DNA from: Mariprofundaceae bacterium
GTDB taxonomy: Bacteria > Pseudomonadota > Zetaproteobacteria > Mariprofundales > Mariprofundaceae
DNA: 7,397 bases
Reading direction: 5' to 3'
Assembly: GCA_027018975.1 (NCBI GenBank)
Contig: JALUXN010000273.1
Coordinates: 1-7,397, forward strand
Part shown: one piece after another, positions 1-5,882 of the stretch
Layout of the letters: each line of letters begins with the position of its first letter
Position numbering within the stretch: the first letter of the stretch is position 1
Notes under the pieces: model-generated
Seen by the model: only the letters and a program-made list of their open reading frames with translations
Database searches by the model: none
Told to the model about the DNA's origin: nothing
Position numbers and translations under genes: made by a program

Positions 1-501
1 TACGAGGGGTATGGCCAGGGCGGTGTCGCCATCTTGGTCGATTGCATGACCGACAACCGCAACCGCACCGTCTCCGAGGTGCGCTCCGCCTTCAATAAGG
101 GCGGCGGTAATATGGGCGAGTCGGGTTGTGTGAGCTGGATGTTCCATCAGAAGGGGCAGTTTGTCTTTGACAGCAGCGAGGTCGATGAGGAGCAGCTCAT
201 GGAGGTGGCGCTTGAGGCCGGTGCGGAGGATATCGAAGAGGATGCCGAGGCCGGCTGCACCATCGTCAGCTGTGAGCCGGCGGCGTTCGGCGCGGTGCAA
301 CAGGCGCTGGAGGCGGCAGGGCTGACGCCGCAGGTCGCCGAAATCAGCTGGATTCCCGAGAACAGTATCGCCGTGGAGGGCGAGGCGGCCGAGAAGCTGC
401 TGGCGTTGATTGAGCGGCTGGAAGAGCTCGACGATGTGCAGAATGTCTATGCCAACTACGATATTTCCGATGCCGAGATGGCGCGGATTCATGGCGAGTA
501 A
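1..501 (+). CDS. yebC: YebC/PmpR-family regulatory protein, 3' part only
   Basis: This is the C-terminal 166 residues of a YebC/PmpR-family protein; the frame is open from base 1, so the gene begins before the window. The visible part opens with YEGYGQGGVAILVDC followed by TDNRNRT, the hallmark of the family's second domain, and then the acidic domain-3 region containing SWIPEN. Family members are about 240-250 residues long, so roughly the first 80 are missing. Homologues have been described as cytoplasmic DNA-binding transcription regulators (PmpR) and, more recently, as factors that help ribosomes through difficult motifs. Which role applies here cannot be told from the sequence. It ends in TAA at 499-501, and the next gene overlaps that stop. 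yebC lies beside ruvC in many proteobacteria; here one extra gene separates them. The family call is secure. Confidence 0.95.
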   Translation, partial: YEGYGQGGVAILVDCMTDNRNRTVSEVRSAFNKGGGNMGESGCVSWMFHQKGQFVFDSSEVDEEQLMEVALEAGAEDIEEDAEAGCTIVSCEPAAFGAVQQALEAAGLTPQVAEISWIPENSIAVEGEAAEKLLALIERLEELDDVQNVYANYDISDAEMARIHGE

Positions 502-1594
502 GATGGGGGTAACCCCGCAAGCTTGCGCAGGGCGCACGGGTTGGCTGCTGCTGTTGCTTGTTGCCATGCTGAGCATGAGCGGCTGCGCCAGCATGAAGGC
601 CAAATTCAAAAAGACGGAAACCTTCGATCTGGCGCCGTTTGCTAAACAGACTACCGAGATGGTGCGCACGCTGCACTATGATGTGAGTGATCGGCAGGCG
701 CTCTATCTGCGCGGTATGCGCAAGTTTATCGGTGCGCAGCAGGCTGAATCGTATCTGGCGTTGAATGCGGAGATTGCGCTGCTGCTCAAGAGTGTGGTGG
801 CTTATTCGGTGGGGGTGGTGGAGATCTCCGAAAAGGATATTTCGGCGACCGAGAAGAATGCGGCGTTGGCGCATATGATTCTGCGTTTGAGTGAACACAT
901 CGACAACAAGGCTGGTGCGCCCTTCGGCGCGGCGGATACGCAGCAGTTTATCCAGAAACATCTGGCCAATATCCGGCGTGGCCACACCTATCTGGAGGGG
1001 TTGCGCAACGCGCAGCCGCTGGTGGATGCGGTCAATCACTACGCGCAGGGGCTACTGGATCGGCTGGATAGCGAGCAGGATCGTCTGGTTGGGCTGTTTG
1101 ATCAGGCGATTGATGAGAAATTCAAGGCGCAGATCGAGTTTTTGGATGTATTGCGTGATGCCGAGCGGCGCCACTACCGCGCGCTGATTCTGCTCTCCCG
1201 CTATCGCGATACGCATGATGCGGCGCTGCTGAAGGAGATTCGGGCGCTCAATCTCTACAGCATTGATGCCGTGCTCAGTCGCAAAGGTGTATTGAGCCGG
1301 CGCGATACGCTCAAGATGTATGGCGAGATCTCCGAATCGCTTGATATGCTGGAGCGCAATCGTGATCAGCTGCGGCCGATGTTAACGCGTTACTACAAGA
1401 GCCGCTTGGAGCTGAGCAAGATCTTGTCATTGCGCCGCTCGGCGATCAAAGATGCGCGGCTGTCGTTCATGCTCTGGAGCCGTGCGCATGCCAAGATGGC
1501 GGGCGGCAAGATGAAGCCGGCGGAGTGGTATGATGTCGATGCGACGGTTGGCATGCTCTTCGGTGCGGCCGAGCGCGCGGCGGGTCTGCGCTAG
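491..1594 (+). CDS. Predicted helical outer-membrane lipoprotein, unknown function
   Basis: I do not recognise the family. The product is 367 residues if it starts at ATG 491, which overlaps the yebC stop by 11 nt, or 363 from ATG 503. Neither start has a good Shine-Dalgarno, so translation is probably coupled to yebC. The N-terminus is a lipoprotein signal: a short charged region, a hydrophobic run (WLLLLLVAMLSM) and a lipobox SGC with Cys32 as the lipidation site. The +2 residue is Ala rather than Asp, which in enterobacterial rules favours sorting to the outer membrane. The mature part, about 335 residues, is rich in Leu, Ala, Arg, Glu and Asp and poor in Gly and Pro, consistent with an almost all-helical, possibly coiled-coil periplasmic domain. 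No second membrane segment or catalytic motif is visible. Base composition matches its neighbours, so recent transfer is not indicated. Confidence 0.8.
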   Translation: MASKMGVTPQACAGRTGWLLLLLVAMLSMSGCASMKAKFKKTETFDLAPFAKQTTEMVRTLHYDVSDRQALYLRGMRKFIGAQQAESYLALNAEIALLLKSVVAYSVGVVEISEKDISATEKNAALAHMILRLSEHIDNKAGAPFGAADTQQFIQKHLANIRRGHTYLEGLRNAQPLVDAVNHYAQGLLDRLDSEQDRLVGLFDQAIDEKFKAQIEFLDVLRDAERRHYRALILLSRYRDTHDAALLKEIRALNLYSIDAVLSRKGVLSRRDTLKMYGEISESLDMLERNRDQLRPMLTRYYKSRLELSKILSLRRSAIKDARLSFMLWSRAHAKMAGGKMKPAEWYDVDATVGMLFGAAERAAGLR

Positions 1595-1619
1595 TGGGTG
1601 GTGACGGCATCAGGCGGCG

Positions 1620-2111
1620 ATGCGGATTTTAGGGGTCGATCCCGGCTCGCAGAAGAGTGGCGTGGGGTTGATTGATCTGCAGGGTCATCGCATCCGCTAT
1701 GTGCACCACGCCATGATCCGTACCGGCAAGGGAGATTTTGATCAGCGGCTGCATCTGCTCTTTTCCGGTTTATCCCAATTGATTGAAGCCTATCAACCGG
1801 ATGTGGCGGCGATTGAGGATGTGTTTGTGTCGAAAAATGCCGGTTCGGCACTGAAGCTGGGGCAGGCGCGCGGCGCATTGGTGGCGGCATGTGGTGCGCA
1901 GGGATTGCGGGTGACACCCTATTCGCCAACGACGGTGAAGCAGGCGGTGGTCGGTTTCGGTCGTGCGGAGAAGGATCAGGTCGGGCATATGGTGCGCATG
2001 CTGCTGCACCCACCGGAGCCGCTGGCCGAGGATGCGGCGGATGCGTTGGCCGTGGCAATCTGTCATGCCCACCATCTGCCGTTACAGCGGGCAGCGCAGG
2101 CGGCGGGGTAA
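1620..2111 (+). CDS. ruvC: Crossover junction endodeoxyribonuclease RuvC
   Basis: RuvC is the cytoplasmic resolvase that cuts Holliday junctions symmetrically, working with the RuvAB branch-migration motor in recombinational repair. The 163-residue product opens with the RNase H-fold strand MRILGVDPGS. The four metal-binding acids fall exactly at the E. coli positions: Asp7, Glu66 (in AAIEDVFV), Asp138 and Asp141 (in EDAADALAVA). The DNA-contacting stretch SKNAGSALKLGQARG is also intact, so it should be active. The length is slightly below the 173 of E. coli, with a short C-terminal tail. The ATG at 1620 is the only reasonable start, because an in-frame TGA lies just upstream at 1602-1604; a purine-rich AGGCGG sits unusually close to it. 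The gap to the lipoprotein gene is 25 nt, suggesting one transcript. ruvA and ruvB do not follow. The stop codon is the first part of an interspersed repeat. Confidence 0.97.
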   Translation: MRILGVDPGSQKSGVGLIDLQGHRIRYVHHAMIRTGKGDFDQRLHLLFSGLSQLIEAYQPDVAAIEDVFVSKNAGSALKLGQARGALVAACGAQGLRVTPYSPTTVKQAVVGFGRAEKDQVGHMVRMLLHPPEPLAEDAADALAVAICHAHHLPLQRAAQAAG

Positions 2112-2185
2112 CTCTTGAGTAACAACATGGTGAGGCTACCATTTTGTTACTCAATCGTTGGGTGTTCGCAACGCGACCTGAGTCG
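2108..2185 (+). repeat. Interspersed structured repeat, copy 1 (after ruvC)
   Basis: A 78-nt sequence recurs in the same orientation at 7193-7270 with no gaps and only four differences. It includes the ruvC stop codon. It can fold into three successive hairpins. The first pairs 2115-2131 with 2138-2154 (16 pairs, one C.T mismatch at 2126/2143, six-base loop). The second pairs CGTTG 2156-2160 with CAACG 2169-2173. The third pairs CGAC 2174-2177 with GTCG 2182-2185. No U-run follows the first hairpin, so it is not a classical intrinsic terminator. The differences between copies preserve the first stem: the 2120/2149 pair changes from T-A to C-G. Similarity fades beyond about 2200. This may be a mobile palindromic repeat or a 3'-end mRNA element; the sequence does not decide between them. 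Confidence 0.9.
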
Positions 2186-2298
2186 CTATTCAGCTCATCC
2201 CACGGTTTGCCCGCTAGCTGCGTTGAAAATGCTCATGTGCAGCAGCACACTGCGCGTTTTCGCCTTGCTATCGAACAAACCATGGGCGATCTGAACAG
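2186..2298. repeat. Long imperfect palindrome (about 113 nt)
   Basis: This stretch folds back on itself around a centre near 2242. Matching arms, from outside in, are CTATTCAG (2186-2193) with CTGAACAG (2291-2298); CCCACGGTTTG (2199-2209) with CAAACCATGGG (2276-2286), one mismatch in eleven; GAAAA (2225-2229) with TTTTC (2257-2261); and TGTGC (2236-2240) with GCACA (2245-2249) around the loop AGCA. Less regular segments lie between the arms. There is no open reading frame of note and no transposase. It resembles a non-autonomous palindromic element of the REP or MITE type, but I cannot tie it to a named family. Confidence 0.75.
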
Positions 2299-2365
2299 TT
2301 CCAGCACGTAGCTAAGTAGTTACGCGGCAGGTTGAAAATGATCCAGCTTATCCACGCGGCAATGG

Positions 2366-2390
2366 ATCCCCGATAGAAGCACTCGGGGAT
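2366..2390. repeat. Perfect 8-bp GC-rich hairpin
   Basis: ATCCCCGA (2366-2373) and TCGGGGAT (2383-2390) are perfect inverted copies around a nine-base loop. No T-run follows on the + strand, nor an obvious one on the - strand, so it is not a canonical terminator. It looks like a short palindromic interspersed unit, but no second copy occurs in this window. Confidence 0.6.
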
Positions 2391-2476
2391 GACGGCTGGA
2401 TAGAGGTGCTTGGGATGAGGTGATCGTGTTTTCTAACGGAATGCGAAGCATGAATATGTATGAAAGGTGGTGAACG

Positions 2477-3421
2477 ATGAGTAATGTGGTGTTTTTGTTT
2501 CCCGGTCAGGGGTCGCAGGCGAAGGGAATGCTCGATGCATTTGATGGCGTCGATGTGGTGGCGCAGACGGTCAGTGAGGCCTCCGAGGCGCTTGGCTACG
2601 ATATGGCGGCGCTGATTCGGGATGATGCGGAGGATAAGCTGGGGCAGACGGAGTTTACCCAGCCGGCACTGTTGACGGTCTCAACGGCGATGGTGCGGCT
2701 GTGGCGCGAGCAGGGTGGTGCGGAGCCGCTGCAGGTGGCGGGGCATTCGCTCGGTGAATATTCGGCGTTGGTGGCGGCCGGCGCGATCGACTTTGTCGAT
2801 GCGGTCAAACTGGTGGCGTTTCGGGGTCGGGCGATGAGTGCGGCGGTGCCGGCCGGCGTTGGCAGCATGGCGGCGATTCTCGGGCTGGATGATGCGGTGG
2901 TCGCCGATCTCTGCGCTGAGGCATCGGATGCGGCGCACAAGGTGTGGCCGGCCAACTATAACTGCCCGGGGCAGCTGGTGGTGGCTGGTCATGCCGAGGC
3001 GGTGGCGCGGCTGATTGAGGCGGCGAAAGCGGCCGGTGCGCGGCGAGCCTTGCCGTTGGCGGTGAGTGCGCCGTCGCATACACCGTTGATGCAGCCGGCG
3101 GCCGATCAGATGGCAGCGCAGCTTGCGCAGGTCGAGATTCGCGCACCGCAATGTCCGGTCTGGGGCAATGCGCATGCAGCGGTGGCCGATGCGCCGGATG
3201 CGATCCGTGCGGCGCTGGTGGAGCAGCTGGTGTCGCCGGTGCGTTGGACAGAGACGGTGCAGCAGATCGCTGCGGCGGGTGTCACGCATGCGGTGGAGAT
3301 GGGGCCGGGTAAGGTGTTGGCCGGTTTGGTGAAACGGATCGATCGCGGTATCAAGGTTGGCAGTAGTGGTAGCCCTGAGCAGTTGCAGGCGAGTCTTGCG
3401 CTGGTATCTGACATAATATAA
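2477..3421 (+). CDS. fabD: Malonyl-CoA:acyl carrier protein transacylase FabD
   Basis: FabD moves the malonyl group from CoA to acyl carrier protein, supplying the extender unit for type II fatty-acid synthesis in the cytoplasm. The 314-residue product has the normal family length. It begins with the oxyanion-hole motif FLFPGQGSQ (Gln11). The nucleophile Ser91 lies in GHSLGE, the carboxylate-binding Arg117 in FRGRAM, and the catalytic His201 in SAPSHTPLM. The C-terminal EMGPGKVLAGLVKRI is also typical. The ATG at 2477 follows a good Shine-Dalgarno, AAGGTGG at 2464-2470. It is the first gene of the fab block. Upstream plsX and fabH, common neighbours in proteobacteria, are absent, and a repeat-filled gap lies there instead. 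fabG begins 18 nt downstream, so the two are co-transcribed. All key residues are present. Confidence 0.98.
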   Translation: MSNVVFLFPGQGSQAKGMLDAFDGVDVVAQTVSEASEALGYDMAALIRDDAEDKLGQTEFTQPALLTVSTAMVRLWREQGGAEPLQVAGHSLGEYSALVAAGAIDFVDAVKLVAFRGRAMSAAVPAGVGSMAAILGLDDAVVADLCAEASDAAHKVWPANYNCPGQLVVAGHAEAVARLIEAAKAAGARRALPLAVSAPSHTPLMQPAADQMAAQLAQVEIRAPQCPVWGNAHAAVADAPDAIRAALVEQLVSPVRWTETVQQIAAAGVTHAVEMGPGKVLAGLVKRIDRGIKVGSSGSPEQLQASLALVSDII

Positions 3422-3439
3422 ACGAAGCGAGGAAGAGAG

Positions 3440-4180
3440 ATGAGTGATTCAAAGATAGCATTGGTGACTGGCGCAAGTCGCGGGATCGGCTTTGTCGTGG
3501 CATCGAAATTGGCGGCCAACGGCTACAATCTGGCGATCTGCGGCACACGTCAGGAGACGATCGACAAGGCGGCAGCGCAGATTCGCGCCGAGCATGGTGT
3601 CGAGGTGGTAGCCAAGGCGGTCGATGTCTCGGATCGTGCGCAGATTCAGAGCTTTGTGCAGGAGAGCGCCAAGCAGTTCGGTCGCCTCGATGTGCTGGTG
3701 AACAACGCCGGCATCACGCGCGACAATCTGGCCATGCGCATGAAGCTGGAGGATTGGCAGGCGGTGATCGACACCAACCTGTCGTCCGTATTTCACGCCA
3801 TGCAGGCGGCGCTCAAACCGATGATGCGTGCCCGTGGCGGCCGCATTATCAATATCTCCTCAGTGGTTGCCGAGGCGGGCAATCCCGGCCAACTCAACTA
3901 TTGTGCCAGTAAGGGTGGTGTGGAAGCGATGACCCGCTCACTGGCACGCGAAGTCGGTTCGCGCGGCATTACGGTCAACGCTGTCGCCCCCGGCTTCATC
4001 GCCACCGATATGACCGCTGAACTGGGCGATGATGCCCATGCCAAGCTCACCGCCCAGATTCCGCTGGGGCGCCTGGGGCAGCCGGCCGATATTGCTGAAG
4101 CGGTCTGTTTCCTCGCCAGCGATGGCGCGGCCTACATCACCGGTCAGGTGCTGCATGTGAATGGTGGTATGCATATGTAG
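3440..4180 (+). CDS. fabG: 3-oxoacyl-[acyl-carrier-protein] reductase FabG
   Basis: FabG reduces 3-ketoacyl-AcpP to 3-hydroxyacyl-AcpP with NADPH, the first reduction of each elongation cycle. The 246-residue protein is a classical short-chain dehydrogenase of normal length. The cofactor motif TGASRGIG spans residues 10-17 and NNAG spans 88-91. The catalytic tetrad is Asn113, Ser141, Tyr154 and Lys158 (in NYCASKGG). The C-terminal part contains VAPGFIATDM and ends with TGQVLHVNGGMHM, as expected for FabG. Many reductases share the fold, but the position between fabD and acpP makes the assignment firm. The ATG at 3440 has an AGGAAG ribosome site at 3430-3435. After its stop comes a 198-nt gap before acpP, longer than any other spacing in the block. 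Confidence 0.97.
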   Translation: MSDSKIALVTGASRGIGFVVASKLAANGYNLAICGTRQETIDKAAAQIRAEHGVEVVAKAVDVSDRAQIQSFVQESAKQFGRLDVLVNNAGITRDNLAMRMKLEDWQAVIDTNLSSVFHAMQAALKPMMRARGGRIINISSVVAEAGNPGQLNYCASKGGVEAMTRSLAREVGSRGITVNAVAPGFIATDMTAELGDDAHAKLTAQIPLGRLGQPADIAEAVCFLASDGAAYITGQVLHVNGGMHM

Positions 4181-4378
4181 CTGTTGGCGGGACGGGGCAA
4201 CGGAGTGCTTTTCTTGTATGTCGTTTTATGTAATATGCCGCGCGCTTTGCCGCTGTGGCGGGGCGGGTGACAGATCGAGGTTCGCCGCTTGTGTGCGGGG
4301 AGACCTTATGATAGAAGCCGCACCGGACACATCCGAAGTGTCAGTCAGTTTGATTTAATTATTTATCTGGGAGGACGT
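4181..4378 (+). promoter_or_regulatory. Leader and possible promoter region of acpP
   Basis: The 198 nt between fabG and acpP hold no convincing gene. Two candidate -10 boxes are visible: TATGAT at 4307-4312 (five of six consensus bases) and TAATAT at 4231-4236 within an AT-rich patch. Neither has a good -35 box at the usual spacing. A small hairpin (GACAC 4326-4330 with GTGTC 4338-4342) and an AT-rich run then lead to the acpP ribosome site. Since carrier protein is needed in large amounts, a separate promoter here is plausible, but this is inference from spacing and composition. Confidence 0.4.
4369..4374 (+). promoter_or_regulatory. Shine-Dalgarno that fixes the acpP start
   Basis: GGGAGG lies four bases before the ATG at 4379. 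The reading frame stays open upstream to an ATG at 4289, but that would add 30 residues unlike any carrier protein, so this site settles the start at 4379. Confidence 0.85.
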
Positions 4379-4618
4379 ATGTCTGCAGAAATCGAAGCTA
4401 AAATCATTAAAATTGTATCGGATCAGTTGAACGTGGATGAGGGCGAGATCAGCCCCGATTCATCATTTGTGGACGATCTCGGTGCAGACTCACTCGATAC
4501 CGTCGAGTTGGTCATGGCTTTCGAAGAGGAGTTCGGTGTTGAGATTCCGGACGAAGATGCCGAGGGGATTCAGAGCGTACAGAACGCTATCGACTATATC
4601 GCTGCCAAAGCTGAATAA
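4379..4618 (+). CDS. acpP: Acyl carrier protein AcpP
   Basis: AcpP carries growing acyl chains as thioesters on a 4'-phosphopantetheine arm and is the shared substrate of the Fab enzymes. The product is 79 residues, very acidic, and has the four-helix layout of the family. The phosphopantetheine attachment Ser38 sits in LGADSLDTVELVMAFEEEF, followed by GVEIPDEDAE and the closing helix AIDYIAAKAE. Length and motifs fit primary-metabolism AcpP rather than a polyketide carrier domain. The start is chosen from the strong GGGAGG site and family length. A long leader upstream suggests its own control. fabF begins three bases after its stop. Confidence 0.98.
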   Translation: MSAEIEAKIIKIVSDQLNVDEGEISPDSSFVDDLGADSLDTVELVMAFEEEFGVEIPDEDAEGIQSVQNAIDYIAAKAE

Positions 4619-4621
4619 TCG

Positions 4622-5863
4622 ATGACACATCGCGTTGTCGTCACGGGTATCGGGCTGGTTACACCGCTGGGTACCGGGACGGATCTGAGTTGGAATAACA
4701 TCATTGCAGGCAAGTCCGGTGTGCGGCGGATCTCCCATTTCGATGCGGAAGCGGCGGGCATGGCGTGTACGATTGCCGGCGAAGTCCCCGATTTTAAGCC
4801 TGAGGATTACGTCAATCGCAAAGATGCACGCAAGATGGATACCTTCATTCAGTACGGGATTGCCGCTGCCGATATGGCGCTCAAGCAGTCCGGTTTTGAG
4901 ATCACCGAGGAGAATGCGACACGTATCGGCGTGGCGATCGGTTCGGGGATCGGTGGTATGCCGGCGATTGAGCGCACCATGCGCGCTTATGAGAAGGGGG
5001 GCGCGCGCAAAATTTCGCCCTTCTTTATTCCAATGACGATTATCAATATGGCCTCCGGCTGGGTCTCGATGTTGACCGGTGCCAAGGGGCCGAACGTGGC
5101 GACGGTGACCGCCTGTGCAACAGCGACACACGCGATTGGCGAGGCGTATGAGATTATCGCCAGTGGTCAGGCCGATGCGATGATTGCCGGCGGTACCGAG
5201 GCGTGCATCTGCGAGTTGGCGGTGGGCGGCTTCAGTGCTTCCCGTGCGCTCTCCACCCGCAACGATGAGCCGGAGCGCGCATCACGGCCGTGGGATGTCG
5301 ATCGTGATGGTTTTATTATGGGCGAAGGTGCCGGCATTTTGATGCTGGAGTCGTTCGAGTCCGCGCAGGCGCGTGGTGCCGATATTATTGCTGAGGTGGC
5401 CGGTTTCGGCATGTCCTCGGATGCCTATCACATCACCACCCCGTCACCGCGTGGCGAAGGTGGTGGCCGCTGCATGAAGATGGCGCTGGATTCTGCCAAG
5501 ATTGCGCCCTCGGAAGTTGATTACATCAACGCACACGGCACTTCGACACCGGCCGGTGATATCTGCGAAACGCAGGGGATACAGGATGCCTTTGGTGCGC
5601 ACGCCGAGCAGCTGATGGTCTCTTCGACCAAGTCGATGACCGGTCACCTGTTGGGTGCCGCCGGTGGCATTGAGGCGGCGTTTACGGCGCTGGCGCTGCG
5701 CGATGGTATCGTGCCGCCGACCATCAATCTGGAGAATCAGGATCCGGAGTGCCCGCTCGACTATGTGCCGAACGAGGCGCGCCAGGCCGATATTCGCGTG
5801 GCGATCTCCAACTCCTTCGGCTTTGGTGGCACCAATGCTTCTGTGGTGATGCGTAAGATATAG
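4622..5863 (+). CDS. fabF: 3-oxoacyl-[acyl-carrier-protein] synthase II FabF
   Basis: FabF condenses malonyl-AcpP with acyl-AcpP, releasing CO2 and lengthening the chain by two carbons; in E. coli it also governs the conversion of C16:1 to C18:1. The 413-residue product has the standard KASII length. The nucleophile Cys165 lies in TVTACATATHAIG, the two catalytic histidines are His305 (NAHGTSTP) and His342 (TGHLLGAAGG), and Lys337 is in SSTKSM. The Phe-rich gate NSFGFGGTN is near the C-terminus. No Shine-Dalgarno is evident before the ATG at 4622, which sits three bases after the acpP stop, so translation is probably coupled to acpP. A strong terminator begins about 45 nt after its stop, making it the likely last gene of the main fab transcript. 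The Cys-His-His triad sets it apart from FabH (Cys-His-Asn). Confidence 0.98.
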   Translation: MTHRVVVTGIGLVTPLGTGTDLSWNNIIAGKSGVRRISHFDAEAAGMACTIAGEVPDFKPEDYVNRKDARKMDTFIQYGIAAADMALKQSGFEITEENATRIGVAIGSGIGGMPAIERTMRAYEKGGARKISPFFIPMTIINMASGWVSMLTGAKGPNVATVTACATATHAIGEAYEIIASGQADAMIAGGTEACICELAVGGFSASRALSTRNDEPERASRPWDVDRDGFIMGEGAGILMLESFESAQARGADIIAEVAGFGMSSDAYHITTPSPRGEGGGRCMKMALDSAKIAPSEVDYINAHGTSTPAGDICETQGIQDAFGAHAEQLMVSSTKSMTGHLLGAAGGIEAAFTALALRDGIVPPTINLENQDPECPLDYVPNEARQADIRVAISNSFGFGGTNASVVMRKI

Positions 5864-5882
5864 AAACGAACGGGTATCAGCT

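Larger units (their letters stand above)
2112..2476. other. Gene-free 365-nt gap between ruvC and fabD
   Basis: No plausible gene lies here. Reading from the left, the gap holds the remainder of the structured repeat (to 2185), the long palindrome (2186-2298), a stretch with small internal repeats (GTTGAAAATG at 2222-2231 and again at 2331-2340; ACGCGGCA at 2322-2329 and 2354-2361), a compact GC-rich hairpin (2366-2390), and then about 85 nt leading to fabD. A promoter for fabD is expected in that last part, because the repeats probably break the transcript from ruvC. I find no pair of -35 and -10 boxes convincing enough to mark. Confidence 0.7.

Noticed and set aside
344..1039. Long - strand open frame of 231 codons opposite yebC and the lipoprotein gene
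   Set aside because: It is rich in Arg, His and Gln, has no family motifs, and lies fully opposite genes with clear coding signals. It is a by-product of GC-rich codon bias.
2115..2154. Reading the repeat hairpin as a classical intrinsic terminator
   Set aside because: The T-run lies inside the stem's right arm and the stem is followed by TCGTTGGG, not a run of T. A role in 3'-end protection remains possible but not standard termination.
2410..2438. Candidate fabD promoter with TTGGGA as -35
   Set aside because: The -35 box is passable, but no sequence at 16-18 nt spacing resembles a -10 box.
2112..2476. CRISPR array or tRNA in the ruvC-fabD gap
   Set aside because: The repeats are palindromic and not evenly spaced with unique spacers, and no cloverleaf with the T-loop or anticodon pattern is visible.
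2681..3289. - strand open frame of about 200 codons opposite fabD
   Set aside because: Arg- and His-rich composition with no recognisable domain. fabD on the other strand has every catalytic residue.
4161..4358. Small + strand open frame of 65 codons spanning the end of fabG and the acpP leader
   Set aside because: It starts inside fabG, has no ribosome site, and its Cys-rich composition has no known match. It is more likely untranslated leader.
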